Shown here: piece by piece, positions 54,690-63,700 of the stretch
Numbering within the stretch: the stretch's first letter is position 1
Layout: each line of letters begins with the position of its first letter
Origin: Deltaproteobacteria bacterium
Lineage (GTDB): Bacteria > Myxococcota_A > UBA9042 > PHBI01
DNA length: 64,000 nucleotides
Reading direction: 5' to 3'
NCBI GenBank assembly: GCA_011526585.1
Contig: WYBB01000010.1
Location: 1 to 64,000, forward strand
Position numbers and translations under genes: made by a program
Notes under the pieces: model-generated
Told to the model about the DNA's origin: nothing
The model's input: only the letters and a program-made list of their open reading frames with translations
Database searches by the model: none

Positions 54690-56083
54690 AGAGCCTCTTC
54701 TGGCGCATCTTCGTGCTCTCGTGGATCGCGATGGCGGTCGTCGGCGCGGGCTTCTCGCTGCTCGTCGCGACGAGCTATCCGACCGAGCGCATGGACCGCC
54801 GCATGCAGAGGATGGTCGCCGCCTTCGGCCTGCACGGCGAAGAGGTCCTGCGGGTGCGCGCGCGCGCCGGGGAAGCCGCGGCCGAGGCGTATCTGCGCGC
54901 GGTCGCCGCCGATCTGCAGGACAACCTCTGGATCTTCGAGGGCGACGCGCTGCGCTACGCCAGCGATCCCGACGGCGAGCCCGTCGTGCCCGAGCCCGAG
55001 GTGCCGCGCCTCGTCACCCAGGCGACGCCGGAGGGCTACCGCGAGCGCGAGCCCGACCTCGAGCGCTTCGCCATCTCGTTGCGCGACGAGGCCGGGCGTC
55101 CCACGGCGTGGACGCTGGTCGGGGTGAACCCGCGGCCCTCCCCGGTGCAGCGCGTGCTCGAGCGCGAAGCCCAGCGCCTGGTGCTGATCGTCGTCGTCGC
55201 CGGACTGGTCTCGCTCCTGCTCGCGCGCTTCCTGTCGCGCCCGCTGCTCAAGCTGCGCAAGGCCACCGCGCGCATCGCCCAGGGTGATCTCAGCGTGCGC
55301 GTCACCCCCGAGCTCGGGCGCGCCGGCGGCGAGCTCCTCGCGCTCGGCCGCGACTTCGACGCGATGGCCGAACGGCTCGAGGCGATCCTCGAGTCGCAGA
55401 AGCGCCTCCTGCGCGACGTCTCGCACGAGCTGCGCTCGCCGCTGGCGCGCATGGGTGTCGCGCTCGAGCTCGCGCGGGCGCGCGCCGGGACCGACGCGCA
55501 GCCTCTCCTCGACCGCATCGAGCGCGACTCGTTGCGGCTGGGTGCGCTGATCTCGGAGATCCTGCAGCTCACGCGCCTGGACGCCGGCGACCCGGGCAGC
55601 ACCGTCGAGGCGCTGACGCTCCAGGAGGTCGCCGACCTCGTGCGCGGCGTCGCCGCCGACGTCGACTTCGAGGCGAAGAGCCGCGGTCGCGGCGTCGCGT
55701 GCACGGTCGAAGACATGCTCGGCGCGGCGACGCTCGAAGGGCGCCCCGAGCTCCTGAGGCGCGCGGTCGAGAACGTGCTGCGCAACGCGGCCCGCTTCAC
55801 CGCCGAGGGCACGAGCGTCGACTGCCGCGTGCGCCGCGATCGCGACGCGTTGGAGATCCGCGTGCGCGACCACGGACCGGGCGTGCCGGGCGAGGCGCTG
55901 GCCGAGATCTTCCGACCCTTCGTGCGCGTCGAGTCGGCGCGTGATCGCGAGACCGGCGGCGCCGGGATCGGGCTGGCGATCGTCGAGCGCGCCGTCAAGC
56001 TGCACAAGGGCACGGTCACGGCGGACAACGCCGAGGGCGGCGGCCTCGAGGTGGTGCTGCGCCTGCCGCTCCGCCTGGCGTGA
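54686..56083 (+). CDS. Membrane sensor histidine kinase, CpxA-like
   Basis: A 465-residue kinase. Transmembrane helix 1 (~7-30, IFVLSWIAMAVVGAGFSLLV), a periplasmic sensor of ~130 residues, transmembrane helix 2 (~163-182, AQRLVLIVVVAGLVSLLLAR), HAMP (~183-236), the dimerisation domain with phospho-acceptor His247 in RDVSHELRSPLARM, and a HATPase domain (ENVLRNAARF, VRDHGPGVPGE, GGAGIGLAIVERAV). CpxA-type kinases signal cell-envelope stress. It phosphorylates the partner regulator encoded immediately upstream with a four-base overlap. Tail to tail with the cupin gene (32-base gap). Confidence 0.93.
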   Translation: MKSLFWRIFVLSWIAMAVVGAGFSLLVATSYPTERMDRRMQRMVAAFGLHGEEVLRVRARAGEAAAEAYLRAVAADLQDNLWIFEGDALRYASDPDGEPVVPEPEVPRLVTQATPEGYREREPDLERFAISLRDEAGRPTAWTLVGVNPRPSPVQRVLEREAQRLVLIVVVAGLVSLLLARFLSRPLLKLRKATARIAQGDLSVRVTPELGRAGGELLALGRDFDAMAERLEAILESQKRLLRDVSHELRSPLARMGVALELARARAGTDAQPLLDRIERDSLRLGALISEILQLTRLDAGDPGSTVEALTLQEVADLVRGVAADVDFEAKSRGRGVACTVEDMLGAATLEGRPELLRRAVENVLRNAARFTAEGTSVDCRVRRDRDALEIRVRDHGPGVPGEALAEIFRPFVRVESARDRETGGAGIGLAIVERAVKLHKGTVTADNAEGGGLEVVLRLPLRLA

Positions 56084-56115
56084 CGCCGCCGCGGGTCGCT
56101 CCAGCCGCCGTCACG

Positions 56116-56592
56116 TCACCCCGGCGTCAGGGGGGAGAGCGGCGGGCCGAGAACCTCGACCTGATGCTCGGCGGCGAGCGCCATGATCGCGCCCATGTCG
56201 GGCGGGCCGTCGGCCCGGAAGATCGGCGCCGCGCGGCGCTGCAGATCGTAGAAGCGCGTCTCGGGCCCGTTGAGGCCCACCATGATCGCCCGCTCGCTCT
56301 CGACGACGTAGGTGTGGGCGACGCCGGGGGGCGTGAAGATCGCGTCGCCCGCGTCGAGCACGTGCTCGACGCCGTCGGCGAGGAAGCGCACGCGCCCCTC
56401 GAGCACGTACTCCCAGGTGGCCCAGGGGTGACGGTGCTGCGGTGCGCTGTCGCCGCGCGCGGCGTGCTCGATGAAGAGCTCGGGGTGCGCGCCGCCGGCG
56501 AACGGGAAGACCGTGCGGCTCTGGGATGAGAACGAGGTCGTGGGGGCGTCGGCGCCGCGAACGACCTGGGTACGGCTCGTCTCGCTCATCAT
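56116..56592 (-). CDS. Cupin-domain protein
   Basis: A 158-residue single-cupin protein. The metal-binding cupin motif 1 is APQHRHPWATWEYVLEG (two His and a Glu) with VRFLADG following, and motif 2 is GDAIFTPPGVAHTYVVES (His). The remainder folds as a small beta-barrel. It may be an enzyme (dioxygenase, isomerase) or a small-molecule sensor; the substrate is unknown. Two adjacent ATGs (56592 and 56589) follow AAGGG and either may be used; the open frame also allows a TTG at 56610. It is divergent from a TetR-type repressor around a perfect palindrome, so expression is probably induced by a ligand of that repressor. Confidence 0.85.
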   Translation of the reverse strand: MMSETSRTQVVRGADAPTTSFSSQSRTVFPFAGGAHPELFIEHAARGDSAPQHRHPWATWEYVLEGRVRFLADGVEHVLDAGDAIFTPPGVAHTYVVESERAIMVGLNGPETRFYDLQRRAAPIFRADGPPDMGAIMALAAEHQVEVLGPPLSPLTPG

Positions 56593-56600
56593 GGACCCTT

Positions 56601-56617
56601 TGATCCTCAATGGATCA
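56601..56617. promoter_or_regulatory. Second inverted repeat in the cupin/TetR intergenic region
   Basis: TGATCC (56601-56606), TCAAT, GGATCA (56612-56617) is a perfect six-base inverted repeat in the leader of the cupin gene, just before the ribosome-binding site. It can form a small hairpin or serve as a second protein site. Confidence 0.4.
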
Positions 56618-56633
56618 TGGAAGTTGTCGGTGT

Positions 56634-56653
56634 ACTGTACCGATTAGTACAGT
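56634..56653. promoter_or_regulatory. TetR-type operator palindrome
   Basis: ACTGTAC (56634-56640), six bases, GTACAGT (56647-56653) is a perfect 7-base inverted repeat, 20 bases overall, ending six bases before the GTG of the repressor gene and 42 bases before the cupin start. Size, symmetry and position are those of a TetR-family autoregulatory operator controlling both genes. Confidence 0.75.
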
Positions 56654-56659
56654 TATCTT

Positions 56660-57292
56660 GTGCCGGTGTCAAGCACGACCAGGACAAAGCGGGGCGAAGA
56701 CCGGGCAGCGCGCTACCTCGAGGCCGCGCGGGCGCTGTTCCTTGTGCACGGCTACGAGGGCACCTCGACCGACATGATCGTGGCTCGGGTCGGCGGCTCG
56801 AAGGCAACGCTCTACCGCTACTTCCCCTCGAAGGAGGCGCTGGTCGAGGGGCTCATCGCCGAGCTCGCGGCGCGGGCGGCGCCGCCCATCGACGTCGCGT
56901 CGCTCCCGCTCGAGCGCGCGCTCGAGGTCCTCGGGCGCGCGACGCTCGACGCGGTGGTGAGCGAGCAGGCCGCCGCGCTGCTCAGGCTCTGCCTCGGTGC
57001 GCTGGGCCGATTCCCGAAGCTCGCCGAGACGCTGTGGCGAGGCGGCCCCGCGTTGACCTATGCGCGCTTCATCACCTTCCTCGAAGCGCGCAGGGCCACG
57101 GGGGAGGTGGACTTCGAGGACGCGCAGCTCGCGGCGGAGCACTTCCTGGCCGGGATCGCCGGCCACATCCAGCTCAAGGTGGCGATGGGGATCGCGGCGC
57201 CGCCCGACGAGGCAGAGCGCGGGCGGCGCGTCGCAGCCGCGGTGGCCGCGTTCATGGCGCGTTACGCGACGCGACAGCCACGAACGCATTGA
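56660..57292 (+). CDS. TetR/AcrR-family transcriptional regulator
   Basis: A 210-residue repressor that starts with GTG (VPVSSTTRTKRGEDRAARYL). The N-terminal helix-turn-helix is complete: ILEAA-type helix YLEAARALFLVHGYEGTSTD, then MIVARVGGSKATLYRYFPSK and KEALVEGLIAE. The C-terminal helical domain (~70-200) binds an unknown ligand. No Shine-Dalgarno sequence precedes the GTG, and the operator palindrome ends only six bases away, so the transcript may be short-leadered. It probably represses itself and the divergent cupin gene. It is convergent with the NtrC-type gene, separated by 28 bases. Confidence 0.92.
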   Translation: MPVSSTTRTKRGEDRAARYLEAARALFLVHGYEGTSTDMIVARVGGSKATLYRYFPSKEALVEGLIAELAARAAPPIDVASLPLERALEVLGRATLDAVVSEQAAALLRLCLGALGRFPKLAETLWRGGPALTYARFITFLEARRATGEVDFEDAQLAAEHFLAGIAGHIQLKVAMGIAAPPDEAERGRRVAAAVAAFMARYATRQPRTH

Positions 57293-57320
57293 GTCGGATC
57301 GATGCGACCCGATCGCCACC

Positions 57321-58655
57321 CTAACGGATGCCGTAGGCCTTGAGCTTCTCGTAGAGGGTGCGCTCGCCGATCCCCAGCCGCTCGGCGGCCCGCTTGCGGT
57401 GGCCGTTGACCGCAGCGAGCGCCTCGATGATCGCGGCCTTCTCGGCCGCGATGAGCGTGCCCTCGGGGTCCTCCGGCGCGCCCTCCGGTGAAGGAAGGCC
57501 GAGGTGCTCGGCGCCGAGCAGGCGCCCGTCGGCCAGGATCGCCGCGCGCTCGAGCGTGTTGAGGAGCTCGCGCACGTTGCCCGGCCAGGCGTGGGTGAGG
57601 AGGGCGCGCCGGGCGTCGTCGGTCAGCTCGAGTCCGACCTTGCCGACGCTGGCGCCGACGCGCTCGAGCAGGAGCGACGCCAGCGGCAGGATCTCCGACC
57701 GGCGCTCGCGCAAGGGCGGCAGGCGGATCGGGAAGACCGCCAGCCGATGATAGAGGTCCTCGCGGAACTCGCCGCGCGCCATCGCCTGCGCGAGGTCGCG
57801 GTTGGTCGCCGCGATCCAGCGCACGTCCGCCGTCAGCGTCTCCGAGCCGCCGACGCGCTCGAAGGTCCTGTCCTGCAGCACGCGCAAGAGCTTGGCCTGC
57901 AGCTCGGGCTTGAGCTCGCCGAGCTCGTCGAGGAAGAAGGTGCCGCCCTCGGCGAGCTCGAGCTTGCCGCGCCGCCGCTGCACCGCGCCGGTGAACGCCC
58001 CGCGCTCGTGGCCGAAGAGCTCCGAGGCGAGGAGCTCGCTCGAGAGCGCCGCGCAGTTGACCGCGACGAACGGCCCCGCCGCGCGCAGGCTGCGCGCATG
58101 GATCACCCGCGCCGCGACCTCCTTGCCGGTCCCGCTCTCGCCGGTGAGCAGCACCGTCGCCTCGGTGCGCGCGACCTTGTCGATCGCCTGCGAGACCTGC
58201 TGCATCGCCGGATCGCCGAAGCTCAGCCGCGGCCCCGCGCCGGCGCCGCCTCCCTGGTCGCCCTCGAAGAGCGCGACCCGGTCGCTCAGGCCCCGCCGCT
58301 CGAGCGCACGCGCCACCAGGAGCCGCAGCTCCGCCGGGTTGGCCAGCGGCTTCTGCAGGTAGTCGAAGGCGCCGCGCTTCATCGCCTGCACCGCGCCCTC
58401 GACGGTGCCGTGCGCGGTGAGCACGATCACCTCCAGCTCGGGCCACGCGCTCTTCGCCTTGTCGAGCAGCGCCTGCCCGTCGAGCCGCGGCATCTTCAGG
58501 TCGGTGATCAGCAGATGGAAACCGCGACGCCCCAGCGCCTCGAGCGCGGCCTGCCCGTCCGCCGCCATCACGACCTCGTGCCCTTCGTCCTCGAGCACCT
58601 CCGCGATGAACGTGCGGATCCCCTCTTCGTCGTCGACCACGAGGATGCGTGCCAT
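57321..58655 (-). CDS. zraR: NtrC-family sigma-54-dependent response regulator (ZraR-like)
   Basis: A 444-residue activator. Receiver domain with Asp52 in [16 protein letters not shown]+ domain with Walker [11 protein letters not shown] (~171-180), the sigma-54-contacting loop GAFTGA (219-224), Walker [13 protein letters not shown] and the arginine-finger region; then a Fis-type helix-turn-helix ([23 protein letters not shown]). All elements needed to open a sigma-54 promoter are present. The kinase gene lies nine bases upstream and the ZraP-like gene before that, so this is the last gene of the operon. Candidate targets in the window are the sigma-54 promoters at 60601-60617 and 48863-48879. 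Confidence 0.93.
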   Translation of the reverse strand: MARILVVDDEEGIRTFIAEVLEDEGHEVVMAADGQAALEALGRRGFHLLITDLKMPRLDGQALLDKAKSAWPELEVIVLTAHGTVEGAVQAMKRGAFDYLQKPLANPAELRLLVARALERRGLSDRVALFEGDQGGGAGAGPRLSFGDPAMQQVSQAIDKVARTEATVLLTGESGTGKEVAARVIHARSLRAAGPFVAVNCAALSSELLASELFGHERGAFTGAVQRRRGKLELAEGGTFFLDELGELKPELQAKLLRVLQDRTFERVGGSETLTADVRWIAATNRDLAQAMARGEFREDLYHRLAVFPIRLPPLRERRSEILPLASLLLERVGASVGKVGLELTDDARRALLTHAWPGNVRELLNTLERAAILADGRLLGAEHLGLPSPEGAPEDPEGTLIAAEKAAIIEALAAVNGHRKRAAERLGIGERTLYEKLKAYGIR

Positions 58656-58664
58656 CGCCGTCCC

Positions 58665-60011
58665 CTATACGCCCGCGCCCGCGCCGGGCAACCGCACCGT
58701 GAAGCGCGCGCCGCCGCCCTCGGCCTGCGCCGCGGTGATCACGCCGCCGTGCGCCTGCACGATACGCCGCGCGATCGCCAGGCCGAGCCCGGTGCCCTTG
58801 ACGCGGCTCGTGCGGAAGGGCTCGAAGATCGCCTCCTCTTCGCCCGCGGCGATCCCCGGCCCGTGGTCGCGCACGTGGATCGTCAGATCGCCGCCCTCGT
58901 CGAGGCACGCCACCTCGATCGGCGACGCGCCCTCCCCGCTCGCCTCGATCGCGTTCTTCACCAGGTTCTCGACCACCTGCTCCATGCGCGACCGGTCCAG
59001 CGACCAGCGCGCCGGCGCGCGCGCCACGTCGAGCCTGAGGCGCGCGTCGCCGATCTTGTCGACCACCGCGCGCAGGATCGCCGCCGGCTCCACCAGCGCG
59101 CGCCGCACCGCCCCGGTGCGCGCGAAGTCGAGGATCTGCTCGCTCAGGGTCTCGATGCGCTCGGCCTCGTGCACCACGCGCTCGGCGCTCCGCGTCGCGC
59201 GGTGCTCGGCCTCGAGGCGCTCGACCACGAGCTGCGCGTGCCCCTTGAGCGAGGCCAGCGGATTGCGCAGCTCGTGCCCGAGCACCGCCGACATCTCGCC
59301 GAGCTCCGCCAGCCGCCGCTCCTTCGCCAGCGCGTTCTCCACGCGCGCGGCGCGCGCCGCCATGCGCCAGAACACGAACGCCAGCCCGACCAGGAGCGCC
59401 GCCGCGCCCGCGCTGACGACGAGGTGCGTCAGCGCACCGGCCTCGAGCTGCTCGGCCAGCACCGGCTCGACCTCGATCACCAGCGCCGCGCCGCGCCCCG
59501 GTCGGCGCAGGCGAAGCCCGCCCTCGACGCGTACGCGCGCGCCGATCCAGCGTGGTCGCGGCTCGCCCGGCGGCCCCGGCGCGAAGATCTCCTCGGCGCC
59601 CGCGCGCCCGCGCGCCTCGCCCGCCACCGCCACGAGCTCGCCGAAGGCCTGCAACGCGACGTACCTCAGGCCGGCCTCTTTGAGATCGTCCAGGAGCTCG
59701 CCGAGATCGACCTCGCGCTCGCCGCCGGCGACTCGCTGCATCAAGGTCGGCCCGAGGTCGCGCAGGCTCCGCCGCACGGTCATGAAGAGATCGAGGGCGC
59801 GCGCCTCGGCCACCGCGCGCGCCGCCTCGCGTTGCCGCGCCCAGCTCGACACGCCGGTCGCGACCAGCGCCGCGCCCATGATCACCGTCGTCGCGAAGAT
59901 CCCCCAACGCGCCAGCACCGTACGCCGGGTCTTGTTGGCCGCTTCGCGGGTACCCCGCCGCTCACCAGGAGCGAGCGGCGCAGCGGCGCGCGGGGGATCG
60001 TCGTCGGTCAT
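58665..60011 (-). CDS. zraS: Membrane sensor histidine kinase (ZraS-like)
   Basis: A 448-residue kinase. Transmembrane helix 1 at ~35-55 ([20 protein letters not shown]), a periplasmic sensor of ~140 residues, helix 2 at ~196-216 ([20 protein letters not shown]), the phospho-acceptor His246 in [19 protein letters not shown], and HATPase motifs ([34 protein letters not shown]). The H-box is of the NtrB/ZraS type, fitting the downstream NtrC-type regulator. It lies between a ZraP-like periplasmic protein gene (17-base gap) and the regulator gene (nine-base gap). The likely signal is envelope or metal stress sensed with the help of the ZraP-like protein. Confidence 0.92.
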   Translation of the reverse strand: MTDDDPPRAAAPLAPGERRGTREAANKTRRTVLARWGIFATTVIMGAALVATGVSSWARQREAARAVAEARALDLFMTVRRSLRDLGPTLMQRVAGGEREVDLGELLDDLKEAGLRYVALQAFGELVAVAGEARGRAGAEEIFAPGPPGEPRPRWIGARVRVEGGLRLRRPGRGAALVIEVEPVLAEQLEAGALTHLVVSAGAAALLVGLAFVFWRMAARAARVENALAKERRLAELGEMSAVLGHELRNPLASLKGHAQLVVERLEAEHRATRSAERVVHEAERIETLSEQILDFARTGAVRRALVEPAAILRAVVDKIGDARLRLDVARAPARWSLDRSRMEQVVENLVKNAIEASGEGASPIEVACLDEGGDLTIHVRDHGPGIAAGEEEAIFEPFRTSRVKGTGLGLAIARRIVQAHGGVITAAQAEGGGARFTVRLPGAGAGV

Positions 60012-60028
60012 CGCGCTCGAGGCCTACC

Positions 60029-60550
60029 TCACTCGGTGGGTTCCGGCGAGCCCGGCCCCGGTCCGGGCCCGAAGCCCTTGCCCCAGCCGCGCTTGCCGCC
60101 CTTGTGGTGCCGGCCGAAGCCGCGCTTCTTCTGCAGCTCGACGAACTCGCCGAACTGCTCGGGCGTGAGCACGCCGCGCGCCGCGAACATGAACTCGACG
60201 CGGCTCTCGGCGAGCTGCCCCTCGAGCGCGTTGATCTCCCGCTCGGCCGCGAGGATCGCCTGCTTGTCGGGGTTGGGCGCGAGCCAGAGCGCGCGCGTCG
60301 CCTCGCGCTTGGCGCGGATCTGCTCGCGGATCGAGACCGCGTCATCGCGGTGGTCCTGCTTGAGCGTCTCGAGCGCGGCCTTCTGCTTGTCGTCGAGGCC
60401 GAGCTTTTCGGCGAGGCGCTCGATGCGGTCGCCGCGCCAGCCCTCTTTGTCGCCGCGCGGCCCGGGCCCGCGCGAGAACGCGACGGGCACGGCGATGGCG
60501 AGCGCGAGCGCCGCCGCGCCCAGGGTCAAGAACACGTTACGTCGGGTCAT
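60029..60550 (-). CDS. Periplasmic Spy/CpxP/ZraP-family protein
   Basis: A 173-residue exported protein. The signal peptide ([20 protein letters not shown], probable cleavage after VAFS) precedes helical Spy/ZraP-type sequence: [57 protein letters not shown] and the LTxxQ motif LTPEQFGEF. The C-terminus is basic with HH and Gly/Pro-rich ([14 protein letters not shown]), possibly metal-binding. ZraP acts as a zinc-binding periplasmic chaperone and feedback regulator of ZraSR. The second ATG (60550) has better Shine-Dalgarno spacing (GGAG, eight bases) than the first (60556). It is the first gene of the operon behind a sigma-54 promoter. Confidence 0.83.
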   Translation of the reverse strand: MTRRNVFLTLGAAALALAIAVPVAFSRGPGPRGDKEGWRGDRIERLAEKLGLDDKQKAALETLKQDHRDDAVSIREQIRAKREATRALWLAPNPDKQAILAAEREINALEGQLAESRVEFMFAARGVLTPEQFGEFVELQKKRGFGRHHKGGKRGWGKGFGPGPGPGSPEPTE

Positions 60551-60600
60551 GGTCATCTCTCCAGGTCGTCATCGGTGCATCATCGCACGCTCGCCGAGAG

Positions 60601-60617
60601 AGCAAGCGACATGCCAC
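60601..60617 (-). promoter_or_regulatory. Sigma-54 (RpoN) -24/-12 promoter of ZraP-ZraS-ZraR-like operon
   Basis: On the minus strand GTGGCATGTCGCTTGCT matches TGGCAyG-N4-TTGCT, with GG and GC ten bases apart (one deviation, C to T in the -24 box). The expected start is near 60590, about 40 bases before the ATG at 60550. It makes the operon a target of its own NtrC-type regulator, as in the E. coli ZraPSR system. Confidence 0.75.
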
Positions 60618-60667
60618 GCGCGCCGCGCGCCCCGGCGGCCGTCTTCCGGATGGGGCCGCCATGCGCC

Positions 60668-60684
60668 TCTGCGGATTCCGCAGA
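60668..60684. promoter_or_regulatory. Palindrome upstream of sigma-54 promoter, candidate activator site
   Basis: TCTGCGGA, T, TCCGCAGA is a perfect 8-1-8 inverted repeat centred about 60 bases upstream of the -24 element. NtrC-type activators bind such palindromes 50-150 bases upstream. The assignment to the local regulator is inference. Confidence 0.5.
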
Positions 60685-60760
60685 TCGAGCTGCGAGATCC
60701 GCGGGAGCGACCGACGATGTGACGCCGCAGCGCGCTCGGATCCGGCTCGATCTGTCTTGT

Positions 60761-60794
60761 CTGAACAGGGTCGCCTCGAGGCGATCCTGTTCAG
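60761..60794 (-). terminator. Stem-loop at the 3' end of the CHAT gene
   Basis: Fifteen-base arms (CTGAACAGGGTCGCC and GGCGATCCTGTTCAG, one G-T mismatch) with a TCGA loop. The hairpin starts within the stop codon of the minus-strand CHAT gene. No T-run follows on that strand, so termination would be non-canonical; it may also protect the 3' end or insulate the sigma-54 promoter. Confidence 0.6.
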
Positions 60795-63700
60795 CGCCAG
60801 TTGCCGATCAGGACGAAGGGCGCCCAGTAGCGCGGGTGCGAAAGGTCGATGCGCGCGTTGTCCGGCGGCTCCTCGGGCGCCGCCGAGCTCGCCGGATCCG
60901 CGCTCGGACCGGTCGCGACCAAGGCCAGCGGCCGCGGCCCGCGATCGTCGGGCGCGGGCTCGCGCTCGAGCGTGACCTCCTTTCGGATGAACGCCAGCAT
61001 CGCCGCTTGCAGGACCTCGGCGCGCGAGCGCTTCCGCCCCTCGCGCATCGATCGATAGAGGGTCTTCATGAAGAGCCCGGTGCTCGCGTCGCTCACCGGC
61101 CACAGCGTCGCCAGCACGGCGCGCGCTCCGAGCCGCATCGCCAGGGACGCGAAGCCCTCGATCTCGCGCCCGTCGCTGTCGCCTCCGCCCAGCGCGGTGT
61201 TGCACGCCGAGAGCGCGAGCAGATCCACGCCGTCGAACCTCATGTCGTAGCGGATCTCCTCGAGCGTCAGCCGGCCGCCGTCGCCGAGCAGGAGATACGA
61301 GTCGGCCTCGCCGCCCGGACCCAGCACGAAGTGGCTGGCGATGTGCACCGCGTTGAAGCGCCGCTCGTCGAGCAGCGCCATGAGCGCGTCGCGCGAGAAC
61401 GCGTCGTCCAGGTGCACGACCCCCGGCAGCTCCCCGTCCGGATCGCTCTCGTCGCGCTTGACGATCCCCTCGAGCTCCTCCGGTACCGCGGCGAGCTGCT
61501 GGTGACCCGGCACCGCGCGCCCGCACCCGAACGCCGCCAGCGACTCGCTCGCCTTCCTCGGCGCCATGATACGCGGCAGCACCGCGCGCGCGAAGTGCAC
61601 CACGCGGTAACGCTCGACGAGCCACTGGCGCCCGTCCCAGAGCGCCGCCAGCGGCGCGTAGCGCAGCGCGCCGTCGAGCGAGATCAACAGCGTCTCCGCC
61701 CCGGCCTCCGCGAGATCGCCCTCGATCGGCGCGATCAAGACCCGATAGAGCTCCTCGGCGGCCACCCGCGGATCGCGCCGCGGATCGCTCAGCACCTGGC
61801 GGAACTGGAAGACGAGCGCGTTGAGCTCGGCCGGCGCGATCGCCGCCTCGCGTCCGGACTGGCTGTCCGGCGTGGTCACGATCGCGCGCACCCGCTCGTC
61901 GGTGATGAGGTAGTGGACCATGACCACGCCCTGGCCGAGCGTCGCCAACGTGTCCTGCATCGCCGCCAGGTCGCGCAGGTTCATCGCCGCGATCGCGCGC
62001 GCACGCGCCGGCGTCATGCCGTCGAGCTCGCCTTCGAGCCGCCTCAGCCACGCCTCGAACGCCCTCCGTCGTTCGCGCAGCGTCTGACGCGCGTCATCGA
62101 GGCGCGGCGCGCTCGGCCGTCGCGGGCTCTCGCCCTCGATCCGCTCGACCACCGCCTCGACCTTCGCCCGCGCCGCGACCAGCGCGCGCTCGGGTCGATC
62201 GCTCTGCCGCTCCTGGCCGAGCGCCAGCGGCGGCGCGCGCTCGTCGCGCTGCGTCATCGACTCGTCCGCGCGCTCGCCGGCCTTGCCGCCCCGCGTGACC
62301 CCGCCGGCGAAGACCAGCGCCTCCTCGCGCTTGATCGCGGCCAACGCCGCCGTCGCCTCGAGGAAGCGCCCGGCCTCGATCAGTTGATCGGCCAGCTCGC
62401 GCCACGCCGCGACCCGATCGTCGACGAACGCGCGCGCGGCGAGCGCGGGCACGTCCCGGCGCATGCGCTCGAGCGTCGTGACCGCGCGCTTGGCGAACCA
62501 GATCGCCACCGCACGCTTGCCCCGCGCGCGCTGCACCCGCCCGAGCTCGAGCTCGACCGCCCAGCGCGCCTCTCGGACCTCGGCCTGGGCCACGATGGCG
62601 TACGCCGTCTCCGCGAAGCTCAGCGCCTCGTCGAGCCGACCCGCGCGCCGCGCGATCGCCGCCTGCGCCGTCAGGATCCGCGCGTAGTCGATCGCGCTCG
62701 CGAGCGAGAGCGCCTCGACATCGGGCGCGCCTTCGCTCGCCAGGATCGCCTCCCGCCCGCGCGCGAGCACGGCCTCCGCCTCCGCGTCGCGCCCCACGCT
62801 CATGAGCACGTTGCCGATCCCGAGGTCGTAGCGCCCCAGCGCCCAATCGGCGGCGCGCTCCGCGGCGAGACCCGCGCGCGCCTCGTTCATCAGCGCCAGC
62901 GCACCCGCGTCATCACCATCGACCGCCCGCCAGAGGCCCGCGCTGAACAGGATCGCAGCGACCTCGTCGACCCCGTGCACCTCGCCCCGCTCGACGCGCG
63001 CGAGCTCCGCGTCCACGATCGCACGCGCCTCGTCGCGCGCCCCGACCCGCCCGAGCAGCGTCGCCAGGTTGTGGCGCAGCACGTGCGCCGACGGCGCATC
63101 GCCTCGCCCGTCGTCATGCGTGGCGACCAGCGCGAGCGCCTCGCGCGCCGCCGCGATCGCCTCCTCGTAGCGGGCCGCCTCGCCGAGCGCGAGCGCCAGC
63201 TTGTCGACGAGCCCCGCGCGCAAGAGCGCGAGCGCCTCCCCCTCGAGGCGCAAGAGCCCCGCCAGGATCCCCTCGGCGGCGCGCGCGAGCTGCCCCGCGC
63301 GCATGCGCAGTCGCGCCTCGGCGGTGATGATCGCCGCCCACACCCGATGCACCGGCAGGACCTGGGTCGCCGCAGGCGCGCCACCCTGCCAGGCGCCCGC
63401 CCCGCGAAAGGCGAAGCTGGATCGGGCGCCCTCGAGCGCGGCGCGCGCCGACGCCAGCTCCGCCTCGGCCTCGCCGGCTCGCCGACGCTCGGTGAGGATC
63501 CGCGCGAGGCTCATGCGCGCCGACGCCAGGAGCAGCGCCCGCCCGCGCCACCCGATCCCGCCGCCGAGCTCGGGCAGCGGCGCCAGCGCGCGCTCGTCCA
63601 CGAGCGCCCGCGCCACACGCTCGGCCTCGAACCAGTGACCGGCGTCGACGCAACCCCCGAGCGCCGACTCCAGCGCGATCGCGCCGTCTTCGACCAGCCC

